64,000 nucleotides of DNA from Xanthobacteraceae bacterium (GTDB taxonomy: Bacteria; Pseudomonadota; Alphaproteobacteria; Rhizobiales; Xanthobacteraceae): assembly GCA_004297465.1 (NCBI GenBank), contig SCUB01000001.1:620001-684000 (forward strand). The letters run 5' to 3'. Below, piece by piece: positions 29,476-40,200 of the stretch (the stretch's first letter is position 1; every line of letters begins with the position of its first letter). The translations under genes and the position numbers were made by a program. The notes beneath the pieces were generated by a model. It was not told where the DNA came from and ran no database searches. It saw nothing but the letters and a program-made list of their open reading frames with translations.

Positions 29476-29802
29476 GTTTCCTGAAGCCCCTCGCGCCGCT
29501 CCGACACGCTTTACCGGCATTCCGTCCGTCCAATCCCGAAATTTGCCGATCCCGCAATCGCCAATCTGGCATTTGCAAAAAGATCGCAAATCAAAAACCA
29601 TCACGACTCGGCAAAAGCCCTTGCCGAGTCACGCATATCGCACCTTAGGCCGCACGGTGACCACAGCAAACCCTTTGGGCCCGGTGATCCCCAGAACGTC
29701 TCCAAGTGGGGCGGGAAAGTCACACTTTTTGTTCCATCCAGGTAATCGGGCAGTCCGATTCAGCCTATGATGCCGACTTCCGGCGAACCGGCATGGAGAG
29801 AG

Positions 29803-29831
29803 TTGCCGGGATGGAATGGCTCCTGTATATG
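29803..29831 (+). promoter_or_regulatory. Candidate promoter of tRNA-Cys
   Basis: TTGCCG, 17-bp spacer, TATATG; the -10 box ends 45 bp before the mature tRNA 5' end. The same TTGC-N17-TAT form is seen before the other two tRNA genes in the window. Confidence 0.45.
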
Positions 29832-29876
29832 CCAAACCTCGCGGCGATATGCTTCGGCATCGCGGCGAATCGGAAT

Positions 29877-29950
29877 GGCCACGTGGCGGAGTGGTTACGC
29901 AGCGGTCTGCAAAACCGTTTACACCAGTTCAATTCTGGTCGTGGCCTCCA
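29877..29950 (+). tRNA. tRNA-Cys (GCA)
   Basis: 74-nt cloverleaf with the CCA end encoded. The acceptor stem GGCCACG pairs with CGTGGCC, followed by discriminator T and CCA. The anticodon loop CTGCAAA gives GCA (Cys). The T arm is ACCAG-TTCAATT-CTGGT. It stands alone between tolC and tRNA-Asn, in opposite orientation to tRNA-Asn. The ~220 bp that follow (to 30173) show no gene. Confidence 0.96.
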
Positions 29951-30173
29951 CTTTCCCCTTCCGGACCACCCCCAGCCCGGTACGGCGCGCAAAAAAACAC
30001 CTGCGCGGGCGCAAAGCCTTGTCCGGATCTCAAGTCCTATGCCCGAATCGCCGCGGGAGGAGTTGTCTGGGGAACCCCCTGATGGCCGGAGCGGGCCCTG
30101 GGCATGGGAAAAGGGCGGACAGCGGCGCGCCGCTAGCCCCCGCCATCCATTAAGCCATAGATTTACAGGATTT

Positions 30174-30248
30174 TGGCTCCCCGGGCCGGATTCGAACCAG
30201 CGACCAACCGGTTAACAGCCGGTTGCTCTACCACTGAGCTACCGGGGA
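30174..30248 (-). tRNA. tRNA-Asn (GTT)
   Basis: 75-nt cloverleaf on the minus strand with encoded CCA (TGG at 30174-30176 on the plus strand). The acceptor stem starts TCCCCGG, the D arm is TAGCTCAGTGGTAGAGCA, the anticodon loop CTGTTAA gives GTT (Asn), and the T loop is GGTTCGAATCC. A candidate promoter lies 28-56 bp upstream. Confidence 0.97.
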
Positions 30249-30275
30249 ACGGCGCCATCAGCGTCAATGGGCCCG

Positions 30276-30304
30276 CGTATAACAAAGCCGGCCCGGCAAT
30301 GCAA
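30276..30304 (-). promoter_or_regulatory. Candidate promoter of tRNA-Asn
   Basis: On the minus strand: TTGCAT, 17-bp spacer, TATACG. The -10 box ends 27 bp before the tRNA 5' end, an appropriate distance for a stable-RNA promoter. Confidence 0.5.
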
Positions 30305-30455
30305 AGCGGGATTTGAGCGGGCACCGGCCTCGACGCGCCCCCCAGGCGACCGGCGGGCGCATCGGTCAGGTCCGCAGGGGGCGCGCCGGGCTGGCAGCCG
30401 GGGGCCATTATTGATAACCAACAACCCGTACCAGGGGCATGAGGGTGGGAAAGTC

Positions 30456-31583
30456 ATGACAGCACAGGATGACCAGGCGGAGAGGGACTCCCTCCTGTCG
30501 CCGCGGCTGGCCGCGTGGATCAACGGCGAGGTAGCCGCGCTCTATCCGGGCTACTTCGCCCTGGTGATGGCGACCGGGATCATCTCGAATGCCCTGTTCG
30601 TCGAGGGCCGCCGTGAACTCTCCGACCTGCTGTTCTGGATCAACGCCCTCGCCTATCCGTGGCTGGCGATCCTGACGGTCGCGCGCGCGCTCCGGTTTGC
30701 CCAGGCGCTGTGGTCGGATCTCACCAATCCGCGCATGGTGTTTTCGTTTTTCACCCTGGTCGCGGCCAGCGACGTGTTCGGCGTCGGCCTGCAATTACGC
30801 GGCTGCGCGACGGCGGCGCTGGCGCTGTGGCTGTTCGCCCTCTTCATGTGGTTCGTGCTGATCTATCTCAGCTTCAGCGTGCTGACCTTCCTCAATACCG
30901 CGCATGGCGCCAATGTCGTTCACGGTGGCTGGCTGATCGCGATCGTCGGCACCGAATCGCTGGTGATCCTGGGAACGCTGGTGGCCCCGACGGCGGGAGA
31001 ATTCACACCCGCGGTGTTCGTGCTCATCCATATGCTGTGGGGCGTCGGACTCGGCCTCTATGCGATTTTCGTGGCGCTGTTCGCGTACCGCATCTTCTTC
31101 TTCGAGGTCGGCCCCGACGACATCACGCCGCTGTTGTGGGTGGTGATGGGCGCCGCCGCCATCAGCACCAACGCCGGTTCGACGCTGATCCTGACCGCCA
31201 GCGGCCTGCCGTTCCTGGATCTGATGCGCCCCTTCATCGACGGCGTGACGCTGATCATGTGGGCCTGGGCGACGTGGTGGATCCCGCTGCTGCTGCTGTT
31301 CGGAATCTGGAAGCACGGCGTCTGCCGCGTGCCGCTGACCTACACACCGATGCTGTGGAGCCTGGTGTTTCCGCTCGGCATGTATTCGCTGGCCAGCCTG
31401 CGGCTGTCGCTGGCGGCCGATTTCCCACCATTGCATACCATCTCCTACGCCATGCTGTGGGTCGCGGTGACGGTCTGGGCCGCGACCTTCATCGGGCTGG
31501 TGATCACGGTGTGGCGAAGCTTCCACGCGTTCGGGCGCGAGGATATGGCCCGCCCCGCCCAACAGGACGGCAGCGGCATATAG
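30456..31583 (+). CDS. TDT/TehA-family membrane transporter
   Basis: 375 aa from the ATG at 30456 (GGGTGGGAAAG upstream as ribosome-binding site). About ten hydrophobic segments. The first carries the family signature YPGYFALVMATGIISNAL, and NTAHGANVVHGGWL and GTLVAPTAGEF follow. Family members (TehA, Mae1, SLAC1) are anion channels or dicarboxylate/tellurite-related transporters in the inner membrane; the substrate here is unknown. It is monocistronic, converging on the pxp genes 31 bp away. An open frame extends upstream but lacks family sequence. Confidence 0.82.
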   Translation: MTAQDDQAERDSLLSPRLAAWINGEVAALYPGYFALVMATGIISNALFVEGRRELSDLLFWINALAYPWLAILTVARALRFAQALWSDLTNPRMVFSFFTLVAASDVFGVGLQLRGCATAALALWLFALFMWFVLIYLSFSVLTFLNTAHGANVVHGGWLIAIVGTESLVILGTLVAPTAGEFTPAVFVLIHMLWGVGLGLYAIFVALFAYRIFFFEVGPDDITPLLWVVMGAAAISTNAGSTLILTASGLPFLDLMRPFIDGVTLIMWAWATWWIPLLLLFGIWKHGVCRVPLTYTPMLWSLVFPLGMYSLASLRLSLAADFPPLHTISYAMLWVAVTVWAATFIGLVITVWRSFHAFGREDMARPAQQDGSGI

Positions 31584-31614
31584 CTTTCAGGAGACGAATC
31601 GCTTTTCGCCCGCC

Positions 31615-32376
31615 CTATCCGGCGAACGCCCGCACCGTCACGCCATCCGCCCCGAGGCCTGCCCGCACCGCGCGCGCGATCGCGACCGCGCCAGGGGTAT
31701 CGCCGTGGACGCATACGGTATCGACGGCAACCGCCAGCTTGCGGCCCGAGACGGTGGTGATCGCCTGTTCCCGTACCATGGCGGCGACGCGCGCCGCCAC
31801 TTCCGCGGCATCGTGCAGAACCGCCCCGGGCTGACCGCGCGGCACCAGCGTGCCGTCGTCGGCATAGGCGCGGTCGGCATAGACCTCACGCGCCAGCTTC
31901 AGGCCGGCTTTTGTGCCCGCGCGTTCCATCGCGGTGAGCGGCAGCACCACGAACACAAGCGCCGGATCAACCCGCTGGATCGCGCGCGCGATCGCCGCGG
32001 CGATGGCCTCGTCCTCGCACGCCATGTTTGAGAGCGCGCCGTGCGGCTTGACGTGGCTGACGCGATGGCCGGCCAGCGCCGCGACACCCATCAGCGCGCC
32101 AGTCTGGTAGGCCACCAGCGCCTCGATCTCGGCGGCGGTGAGCGCCATGCGGCGGCGGCCAAAACCCTGCAGGTCGTGAAAGCTGGGATGCGCGCCAATG
32201 GCGACGCCCTTCGCCTTCGCCGCACGCACGGTGGCGAGCATCACGTCGAGATCGCCAGCGTGGAAGCCGCAGGCGATGCTGGCGCTGCTGACGACATCGA
32301 GCAGCGCGGCATCGTCGCCCATGGTCCAGGCGCCGAAGCTCTCGCCCATGTCGCAGTTGAGATCGACGCGCATCAT
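31615..32376 (-). CDS. pxpA: 5-oxoprolinase subunit A (LamB/YcsF family)
   Basis: 253 aa. Starts at the ATG overlapping the pxpC stop (ATGA); the adjacent ATG gives [16 protein letters not shown], the family N terminus. Other conserved segments are [24 protein letters not shown] and VKPHGALSN. With PxpB and PxpC it hydrolyses 5-oxoproline (pyroglutamate) to glutamate using ATP, clearing a damage product of glutamine/glutamate. It is the last gene of a long run that begins with efflux genes. Confidence 0.93.
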   Translation of the reverse strand: MMRVDLNCDMGESFGAWTMGDDAALLDVVSSASIACGFHAGDLDVMLATVRAAKAKGVAIGAHPSFHDLQGFGRRRMALTAAEIEALVAYQTGALMGVAALAGHRVSHVKPHGALSNMACEDEAIAAAIARAIQRVDPALVFVVLPLTAMERAGTKAGLKLAREVYADRAYADDGTLVPRGQPGAVLHDAAEVAARVAAMVREQAITTVSGRKLAVAVDTVCVHGDTPGAVAIARAVRAGLGADGVTVRAFAG

Positions 32377-33434
32377 GACTTTCCCCCGCTGCCGGGCACG
32401 GGGCCCGGCGCCACATCCTGCCACGTCGCGGCGTCGAGGGCACTGACGGCCTGCCCGGCCAGATTGCCGCTCATCAGCGCCTCGAGCGATGGCGCGCCCG
32501 CCACGACGACGCGTTGCGCCAGCGCGGCCAGATCGGCGGCATGGCGGCGCGCGGCGTCCTGCGCCTCCGCCACCGTCACGGACCTGAAGCGCACCGCACC
32601 GCCCGGCGGCGTCTGCGCGAAACGGCCGAGATCGGCGCCGATGATGGTGGCAATCTTGGGATAGCCGCCGGTGGTGCCGCGATCGGGCATCAGCACCAGC
32701 GGCTGGCCGTTGCCCGGCACCTGGATATGACCGGTCACGGTGCCGTCGGACACGATGTTGGCGCCGCGCGCGTGCGAAAGCCGCGGCCCGTCGAGGCGAT
32801 AGCCCATGCGGTCGGACTGCGGCGACACCCGCCATTCGCTGGTAAGGAACAGATCGAGCGCGGCGGCGTCGAAGTAGTCGTCCTGCGGTCCCAGCACGAC
32901 GCGGATCGGCCCCTCGCCGCGTTCGCGCGGCAGCGACCGCGCGACCGGGTTCCATGGCGAGGCCGGCGCGTTGATCTCCAGGACGTCGCCGGGGCCAAGC
33001 GGGCGCGGATAGGGACTGCCGAGTCCGGCCCGCGCATTCACCGACAGCGAGCCGAACATCGGTTCGCCGCTCAGTCCTCCGGCCACCGCGACATAGCTGA
33101 ACAGAGCGCCGCGCGCGACTTTAAGCGTGAGCGTGGCGCCGTCGTCGAGCCAGAGGCCGCTGTTCATGGCGATCGCGCGCGAATCGACCAGTGCTTCGCG
33201 CTCGGCCCCGGCCAGTCCGACGTAAACGCCGCCGCGCGCGACAAGGCGCGCGCCGAACGGACCGATCTCGATCGCCGCCGCACCCGGCGGTTGCCCGGCC
33301 AGCGCATTGGCGCTCGCCAGCGCGTCGCGGTCCATCGCTCCGCTTGGGGCCAGACCATAGCGCTGCGCGCCAAACCGTCCGGCGTCCTGCACCGAGGTCA
33401 GCGGTCCAGTCTCGCCGACAACAAGCGCGCTCAT
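32373..33434 (-). CDS. pxpC: 5-oxoprolinase subunit C (biotin-dependent carboxylase-like, KipA)
   Basis: 353 aa from the ATG at 33434, which overlaps the pxpB stop. Typical opening [20 protein letters not shown], then [38 protein letters not shown] and [16 protein letters not shown]. Formerly called allophanate hydrolase subunit 2; it forms the PxpABC 5-oxoprolinase with its neighbours. Both ends are coupled by 4-bp overlaps, indicating balanced expression of the complex. Confidence 0.92.
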   Translation of the reverse strand: MSALVVGETGPLTSVQDAGRFGAQRYGLAPSGAMDRDALASANALAGQPPGAAAIEIGPFGARLVARGGVYVGLAGAEREALVDSRAIAMNSGLWLDDGATLTLKVARGALFSYVAVAGGLSGEPMFGSLSVNARAGLGSPYPRPLGPGDVLEINAPASPWNPVARSLPRERGEGPIRVVLGPQDDYFDAAALDLFLTSEWRVSPQSDRMGYRLDGPRLSHARGANIVSDGTVTGHIQVPGNGQPLVLMPDRGTTGGYPKIATIIGADLGRFAQTPPGGAVRFRSVTVAEAQDAARRHAADLAALAQRVVVAGAPSLEALMSGNLAGQAVSALDAATWQDVAPGPVPGSGGKS

Positions 33435-34156
33435 GCGATGAGCTCCGCCACCGGCTCGCCCGCTTGCGCCGCGCGGTCGAGCGCGTCCCACTCGCGCGCC
33501 GCCACCGCGACGAAGCTGACGTGATCGCCCGGCTCGATCAGGAACACCGGCGTGCGGGCGGGGTGGAACGTGCGCGCCGGCGTGCGGCCAAGGAGATGCC
33601 AGCCGCTCGGCCCGGCCAGGCACTGGATCGCGGCCTGCCCACCCCCGATCGAGACGGTGCCGGAGGGCGTCGCGAGCCGCGGCTCGTCGCGGCGCGACAA
33701 TGCCAACCGTTCATCGAGGCCGCCGAGATAGGTGAAGCCCGGCGTGAATCCGATCATGTAGACGCGATAGTCGCCGCGCGCATGCAGCGCGATCACCTCG
33801 GCGGTGGTAAGCGCCGTGGCGCGCGCCACCGCGTCGAGGTCGACGCCGAACTCGCCGCCATAGACGACCGGGACGCGCCAGCGGCGTCCGGTGACGGCGG
33901 CGGCGGGCGGCGCTGCCGCCAGTTCGGAGAGCGTGCGCGCCATCTCGTCGAAACCGGCGGCGCACGGGTCGTAGGCGACGAGCAGCGCGCGATAGGTCGG
34001 CACCGTCTCGATGATGGCGGCGGGACGGCGCGCCGCGATCAGCCGGTCGAGCGCCAGCACGCGGTCATTGAGCACGGGATCGATGGCCGCGCCGAACTCG
34101 ACCGAAAGCGCGGCGTCACCGCACGGCAGGATACGGAAATCCGCCGCCGTCATCAT
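33431..34156 (-). CDS. pxpB: 5-oxoprolinase subunit B (KipI family)
   Basis: 241 aa. Conserved segments are ILPCGDAALSVEFG, IGFTPGFTYLGGLDERL and GTVSIGGGQAAIQCLAGPSGWHLLGRTP. Adjacent ATGs at 34156 and 34153 are both possible starts; the first begins directly after the TGA of the upstream RND pump gene with no intervening base. PxpB in B. subtilis (KipI) was first seen as a KinA inhibitor; its general role is in 5-oxoprolinase. The tight junction suggests co-transcription with the efflux genes. Confidence 0.92.
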   Translation of the reverse strand: MMTAADFRILPCGDAALSVEFGAAIDPVLNDRVLALDRLIAARRPAAIIETVPTYRALLVAYDPCAAGFDEMARTLSELAAAPPAAAVTGRRWRVPVVYGGEFGVDLDAVARATALTTAEVIALHARGDYRVYMIGFTPGFTYLGGLDERLALSRRDEPRLATPSGTVSIGGGQAAIQCLAGPSGWHLLGRTPARTFHPARTPVFLIEPGDHVSFVAVAAREWDALDRAAQAGEPVAELIA

Positions 34157-37100
34157 TCACGCCCCCAGCCGGCCGGCCGCGGCGGCGGTCCGGCGCGCCA
34201 TGCGATGGCGCAGGCGGTCGATCAGAAGGTAGATCACCGGCGTGGTGTAGAGCGTGAGCAACTGCGACACCATGAGGCCGCCGATGATGGTGATGCCGAG
34301 CGGCCGGCGCAGTTCCGAGCCCGGCCCCGACGCCACCACCAGCGGCACCGCGGCCAGGATCGCCGCCAGCGTCGTCATCAGGATCGGACGAAAGCGCGCG
34401 CGGCTTGCCTCGAACACCGCGCGCTCCGGCGCAAGGTTGCGCTGGCGCTCGCCGTCGAGCGCGAAGTCGACGATCATGATGCCATTCTTCTTGACGATGC
34501 CGATCAGGAGAATGATGCCGATGAACGCGATCACCGTGAGCGGCATGCCGGTGACCTGCAGCGCCATGAGCGCGCCGAGGCCCGCCGAGGGCAGCGTCGA
34601 GAGGATGGTGAGCGGGTGCGCGAGGCTTTCGTAGAGGATGCCGAGCACGATATAGACCGCCGCCAGCGCCGCCAGGATCAGGATCGGCTGGCGGCCGGCG
34701 GTGGTGCCGAAATCGCCGGCATTGCCCTCGAATCCGCCGCGAATGCCCTCCGGCATGTGCAGCTCGGCGACCGCCTGATTGATGGCGCGCGTCGCCGTTT
34801 CCAGCGCCACGCCCGGCTGCAACGCGAAGGAAATGGTCACCGAGGGGAACTGTCCCTGATGGTAGATCGAGAGCGGCGCCAGCGCGCGCTCGGTGTGCGC
34901 CACCGCCGATAGCGGCACCTGCGCGCCATTGCTGCCGGGCACGAAGATGTGCGTGAGGTCGCGCGGATCGCGCTGCAATTCCGGCTCGACCTCAAGCACG
35001 ACGCGATACTGGTTGCGCTGGGTGTAGATGGTGGAGATCTGGCGCTGCGCGAAGGCGTTGTTGAGCGCGTCGTCGATGGCCTGGGTGCTGACGCCGAGCG
35101 CGGAAGCGGCCTGACGGTCGATCTTCACGGTGAGCTGCAGGCCGCCCGCCTCGCGGTCGCTCGCGACGTCGGCAAGGCCGGGCACCGTCTCCAGCCGCTT
35201 GGTGACCAGCGGCGCCCAGGTCTGCAGCAGGTCGAGATTGGGGCTGACCAGCGTGTATTCGTAATCGGAATCGCTGTGCCGCCCGCCGGCGCGCACATCC
35301 TGCGCCGAGAACATGAACAGGCGGATGCCGGGGATGCCGGACAGGTCGCGCCGCAGCCGGTCGATCACCTGCTGCGTCGTGACGCCGCCGCGCTCGGCGA
35401 GCGGCTTGAGGCTGATGAACATCTGGCCGCGGTTGACGGTGGCGCTGAACGCCGAGGCGCCCATCGACGAGCCGAGGCCGGCGACCGCCGGATCCTTCAG
35501 CACGCGCTCGGCCACCTTGAGCTGGAGATCGCGCATCGCCGGAAACGATATGTCGGCCGCCGCGCGCGTGCCGCCGATGATCAATCCGCTGTCATCCTGC
35601 GGGAAGTAGCTCTTCGGAATCCGCGCGTACATCGCCACCGTGGCGATGATAGTGGCGATGAACACCACGAGCGTCAGCCATGGTGCGTCGAGCGCGAAAT
35701 GCAGCGTGCGGGCATAGCGCTCGACGAGCCACGTCAGCGTGCCTTCGACGGCGCGGTCGAACCGGTTGGGCGCATCGACGCGACGGATATAATGGGCGCA
35801 GATCATCGGCGTCACCGACAGCGACACCAGAAGCGAGACCATGATGGCGAAGGTGAGCGTCATGGAGAATTCACGGAACATGCGGCCGACCACGCCCTCC
35901 ATGAACACCAGAGGCGTGAACGCGGCGATCAGCGACAGGCTGATCGCCAGCACCGTGAAGCCGATCTGGCGCGCGCCCTGACGCGCCGCCTCGAACGGCG
36001 CCAGCCCGCGATCGAGGTTGCGGTCCATATTCTCGACCATCACGATGGCGTCGTCGACAACAAAGCCGACCGAGATCGCCAGCGCCATCAGCGACAGGTT
36101 GTCGATGGAGAACCCGGCCAGCCACATGCAGGCGCAGCTTCCGGCGAGCGCCAGCGGCACCGATATACCCGCCGCCACCGTCGGCGCCGGACGGCGCAGG
36201 AACAGGAACACCACCAGCATCACCAGCGCAGCGGCGAGGCCCAGCGTCCACTGCATGTCGTTGACGCTGGCGCGGATGGTGCCGGTGCGGTCGGACAGGA
36301 TGGAAATATCCACGGCGGCCGGGATCCAGCGCTTGATCTCGGGCAACAGCTCCTTGATGCGGTCCACCGTCTCGATGACGTTGGCGTCGTTCTGCTTGGT
36401 GATGATCAGCAGCACCGCCGGCTGGCTGTTGAACCAGGCGAACGAGCGGTTGTTGAGGGTGGCGTCGTCGACGCGGGCAATATCGGAGAGGCGCACGATC
36501 GTCCCGTTGGCGGCCTTGAGGACCAGCGGGCGGTAGGCGGCGGCGCCGCGCAACTGCGGATTGGTGGAGATGGTTTCGCCGAGTTGGCTACCCTCGAACG
36601 CGCCAAGCGGAGAGAGCACGTTGGCGTCGGCGATGGCGCGGCGCACGTCTTCCATCGACAGCCCGGCGTCGGCGAGCCGTCCCGGCTGCACCCGCACCCG
36701 CACCGCCGGGCGATCGGCCCCACTGACGCTGACGTCGCCGACGCCCTCGACCTGCGAGATGCGTTGCGCCAACACGGTGTCGGCGACATCGTAGATCGCG
36801 CTCGGCGTGACCGTCTTCGAGGTCAGGGCGAGGATCAGCACCGGGGTCGCCGCCGGATTGGCCTTGCGGAACGAGGGCACGTTCGGCAGATCGCTCGGCA
36901 AGTCGCTCAGCGAGGCATTGATGGCGGCCTGCACGTCGCGCGCGGCGCGGTCGATGCTGCGGCCGAGCGAGAACTGCACCGCAATGTTGGTGGAGCCGAG
37001 CGCGCTGGTCGAGGTGAGCTGGGTGACGCCGGCGATCTCGCCGAGCCGTCGTTCGAGCGGGGCGGCGACGGTGGCCGCCATCACCGCCGGATCGGCGCCG

Positions 37101-37258
37101 GGCCGCGTGGCGGAGACGCGGATCACCGGAAAGTCGACGCTCGGCACGTTGGCCACCGGCAGGAAGCGGTAGGCGACGGCGCCGACCAGGAACAGCCCGA
37201 TCGCCAGCAGCGTGGTGCCGACCGGCCGGCGGATGAAGACGTCGGACAGCGACGTCAC
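34157..37258 (-). CDS. mdtC: RND multidrug efflux permease, MdtC-like
   Basis: 1033 aa, about 12 transmembrane segments and two large periplasmic loops. It opens with MTSLSDVFIRRPVGTTLLAIGL. The proton-relay aspartates are D402/D403 (GFVVDDAIVMVEN) and the conserved lysine is in IVKKNGIMIVDF. It is an HAE1-type RND pump in the inner membrane; pairing with a second RND gene is the MdtBC/MuxBC arrangement, in which the two form a heterotrimer. The start overlaps the stop of the upstream mdtB-like gene (37255-37258). Confidence 0.92.
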   Translation of the reverse strand: MTSLSDVFIRRPVGTTLLAIGLFLVGAVAYRFLPVANVPSVDFPVIRVSATRPGADPAVMAATVAAPLERRLGEIAGVTQLTSTSALGSTNIAVQFSLGRSIDRAARDVQAAINASLSDLPSDLPNVPSFRKANPAATPVLILALTSKTVTPSAIYDVADTVLAQRISQVEGVGDVSVSGADRPAVRVRVQPGRLADAGLSMEDVRRAIADANVLSPLGAFEGSQLGETISTNPQLRGAAAYRPLVLKAANGTIVRLSDIARVDDATLNNRSFAWFNSQPAVLLIITKQNDANVIETVDRIKELLPEIKRWIPAAVDISILSDRTGTIRASVNDMQWTLGLAAALVMLVVFLFLRRPAPTVAAGISVPLALAGSCACMWLAGFSIDNLSLMALAISVGFVVDDAIVMVENMDRNLDRGLAPFEAARQGARQIGFTVLAISLSLIAAFTPLVFMEGVVGRMFREFSMTLTFAIMVSLLVSLSVTPMICAHYIRRVDAPNRFDRAVEGTLTWLVERYARTLHFALDAPWLTLVVFIATIIATVAMYARIPKSYFPQDDSGLIIGGTRAAADISFPAMRDLQLKVAERVLKDPAVAGLGSSMGASAFSATVNRGQMFISLKPLAERGGVTTQQVIDRLRRDLSGIPGIRLFMFSAQDVRAGGRHSDSDYEYTLVSPNLDLLQTWAPLVTKRLETVPGLADVASDREAGGLQLTVKIDRQAASALGVSTQAIDDALNNAFAQRQISTIYTQRNQYRVVLEVEPELQRDPRDLTHIFVPGSNGAQVPLSAVAHTERALAPLSIYHQGQFPSVTISFALQPGVALETATRAINQAVAELHMPEGIRGGFEGNAGDFGTTAGRQPILILAALAAVYIVLGILYESLAHPLTILSTLPSAGLGALMALQVTGMPLTVIAFIGIILLIGIVKKNGIMIVDFALDGERQRNLAPERAVFEASRARFRPILMTTLAAILAAVPLVVASGPGSELRRPLGITIIGGLMVSQLLTLYTTPVIYLLIDRLRHRMARRTAAAAGRLGA

Positions 37259-40200
37259 GGCGCGCCTCCCGCCGCGGGCGTCGCGGCTTCGGAAGCGTCA
37301 CGCGCCAGCGTGCCTTCAAGGCGGCGGTTGAAGCGATCGAGCGCGAGATAGATGACCGGCGTGGTGTAGAGCGTGAGCATCTGGCTGATCAAAAGCCCGC
37401 CGATGATCGAGATGCCGAGCGGAAAGCGCAGCTCCGAGCCGGTGCCGCTCTCGACCGCCAGCGGCAGCGCGCCGAAGAGCGCCGCCAGCGTCGTCATCAT
37501 GATCGGCCGGAAGCGCAACAGGCAGGCCTGCACGATGGCGTCTTCCGCCGTCAGCCCCTGCCGGCGCTCGGCCTCGAGCGCGAAGTCGATCATCATGATG
37601 GCGTTCTTCTTGACGATGCCCATCAGGAGGACGATGCCGATCAGCCCGAGCACCGAAAGGTCCTGCCCGAACAGCATCAAGGCGAGGATCGCGCCGACGC
37701 CGGCCGACGGCAGCGTTGAGAGGATGGTGACGGGGTGGATATAGCTTTCGTACAGCACGCCGAGCACGATGTAGATGGTGACGATGGCGGCGAGGATCAG
37801 CCAGGGCTGCCCGGCCAGCGCGCGCGAGAATTCCGCGGCATCGCCGGCGTAGAGCCCGATCACCGAGCCCGGCATGCCGATGCCCGCCTCGGTGCGCGCG
37901 ATCGCCTTCACCGATTGGCCGAGCGAGGTCCCGGGAGCGAGATTGTAGCTCAGCGTCACGGCGGGAAACTGCGCCTGGTGGGAGATCACCAGCGGCGCCG
38001 TGGTGCGGGCAAGCTCGGCGACCGCCGCGATCGGCACCTGCGCGCCGCCGGTGCCCGGCACGAAGAGCTTCGACAGCACCGTGGGATCGCGCTGGTCTTC
38101 CGGCAGCGCCTCGAGCACGACGCGATACTGGTTGGCCTGGCCGTATATGGTCGAGATCTGGCGCTGGCCGAAGGCGTCGTTGAGCGTGTCGTTGACCGTC
38201 TGCAGCGAGACGCCGAGCTGGCCGGCGCGCTCGCGGTTGATGGTAAGGGCCGCGCGCAGGCCGCGCTCCTGCGCTTCCGACGATACGTCGCGGAACAGCG
38301 GATCGGCGCTGAGCGCCGCCACCAGCTTCTCCGACCAGGCCGTGACCTCGGCGCTGTCGGTGCCGGTCAGCGTGTACTGATACTGCGAGCGGCTGGTGCG
38401 GGTGCTGATCTGGATATCCTGCACCGGCTGGAAATACACCTGCATGCCGGGCACCATCGCCACGCGCGCCTTCAGCCGCTCGATGATGGCGCCAAGATCG
38501 TCGCGCCGTTCGGCGCGGGACTTGAGGGTTGCCACGATGCGCGCGACATTGGGCGGGCCGTCGCCGGTGCCGATCGCCGACACCACGCCCTGCACGTCGG
38601 CATCGGCGCGCAACGCGGCGACGATCATCGCCTGCCGCCGCTCCATCTCGGCGAACGAAACCTCGGGGCCGGCCTCCGCCACCGCCGTGATCGAGCCGGT
38701 GTCCTGCAATGGCAGGAAGCCCTTCGGCACGACCGCGTAAAGAACAAGCGTCGCCGCTAGCGTCGCCAGCGTGACCAGCAGGGTGGCGCGGCGGCGCGCA
38801 AGTACCCACAGCAGGCTGTCGTGATAGAAGGCGACGGCGGCGTCGATCCAGCCGTTGACGGTGGCGAGCCACGGGAGCGCGGCGGCGCCCTCGCCTTCGC
38901 CATGATGCGTCTTGAGCAGCCGCGAGCACATCATCGGTGTCAGCGTCAGCGACACCACGGCGGAAATGACCACGGCGATGGTCAGGGTGAGCGCGAACTC
39001 GCGGAACATCCGCCCGACCAGCCCGGTCATGAACAGCAGCGGAATGAACACCGCGATCAGCGACATCGTCAGCGAAATCACGGTGAAGCCGATCTCGCGC
39101 GCGCCCTTGAGCGCCGCATCGAGCGCGCTTTCGCCGTTCTCCATATGGCGGACGATGTTCTCGACCATGACGATGACATCGTCGACGACAAAGCCGGTGC
39201 CGATGGTCAGCGCCATCAGCGACAGGTTGTCGAGCCCGAAGCCGGCGAACCACATCACGCCGAAGGTGGTGACGAGCGACAGCGGCAGCGCCACGCCGGC
39301 GATGATGGTGGCGCGCAGCGAGCGCAGGAACATCAGCACCACGAGCACGACCAGCACCGCGCTCAGGACAAGCGTGAACTGCACGTCGCGCACCGAGGCG
39401 CGGATGGTGAAGGTGCGGTCGCTAACCACGGTGAGCGCCACGCCGGCCGGAATGGCGCGCTGCAGGCGCGGAATCTCGGCGCGGATGTCCCGGACCACGT
39501 CGATGACATTGGCTCCGGGCTGGCGCTGGATGTCGAGGATGACCGCTGGCGTTCCCTGGAACCAGCCGCCGGTCTTGTCGTTCTCAAGGCCGTCGACGAT
39601 GCGCGCGACATCGCCGACCGTGACCGGCGAGCCGTTGCGGTAGGCGATGACGATGGCCCGGTAAGCCTCCGCCGAGGCGATCTGGTCGTTGGCGGCGATG
39701 GTGTAGGCCTGTTGCGCGCCGTCGAGCGCGCCCTTGGGCCCGGCGACGTTGGCGCCGGCGATTGCCGAGCGCAAGTCTTCGAGCGAGATGCCGTAGGACG
39801 CGAGCCGCGCCAGGTCGGCCTGGATGCGCACCGCCGGCCGCAACCCGCCGAGCACGGTGACCTTGCCGACGCCGCTGATCTGGCTCAACCGCTGCGCCAG
39901 CAGCGTGTCGGCGATGTCGCTCATGGCGCGCAGCGAGACGGTGTCCGAGGTCAGCGCCAGCGTCATGACCGGCGCGTCGGCCGGGTTCACCTTGGCATAG
40001 ACCGGCGGATAGGGAAGGTTGCGCGGTAGCGTCGCGGCGGCGGCGTTGATGGCCGCCTGCACATCCTGGGTGGCGCCATCGACGTCGCGCGACAGTTCGA
40101 ACTGCAGCGACACCTGGCTGATGCCGTAGGAACTGGTCGAGCTCATCGCCGCCAGCGCCGGGATCTGTCCGAGCTGGCGTTCGAGCGGCGCGGTGACCAG

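Noticed and set aside
34949-37351. 800-codon open frame on the plus strand opposite the MdtC-like pump
   Set aside because: Antisense shadow of an RND gene with all motifs intact; the composition is biased and no family features are present.
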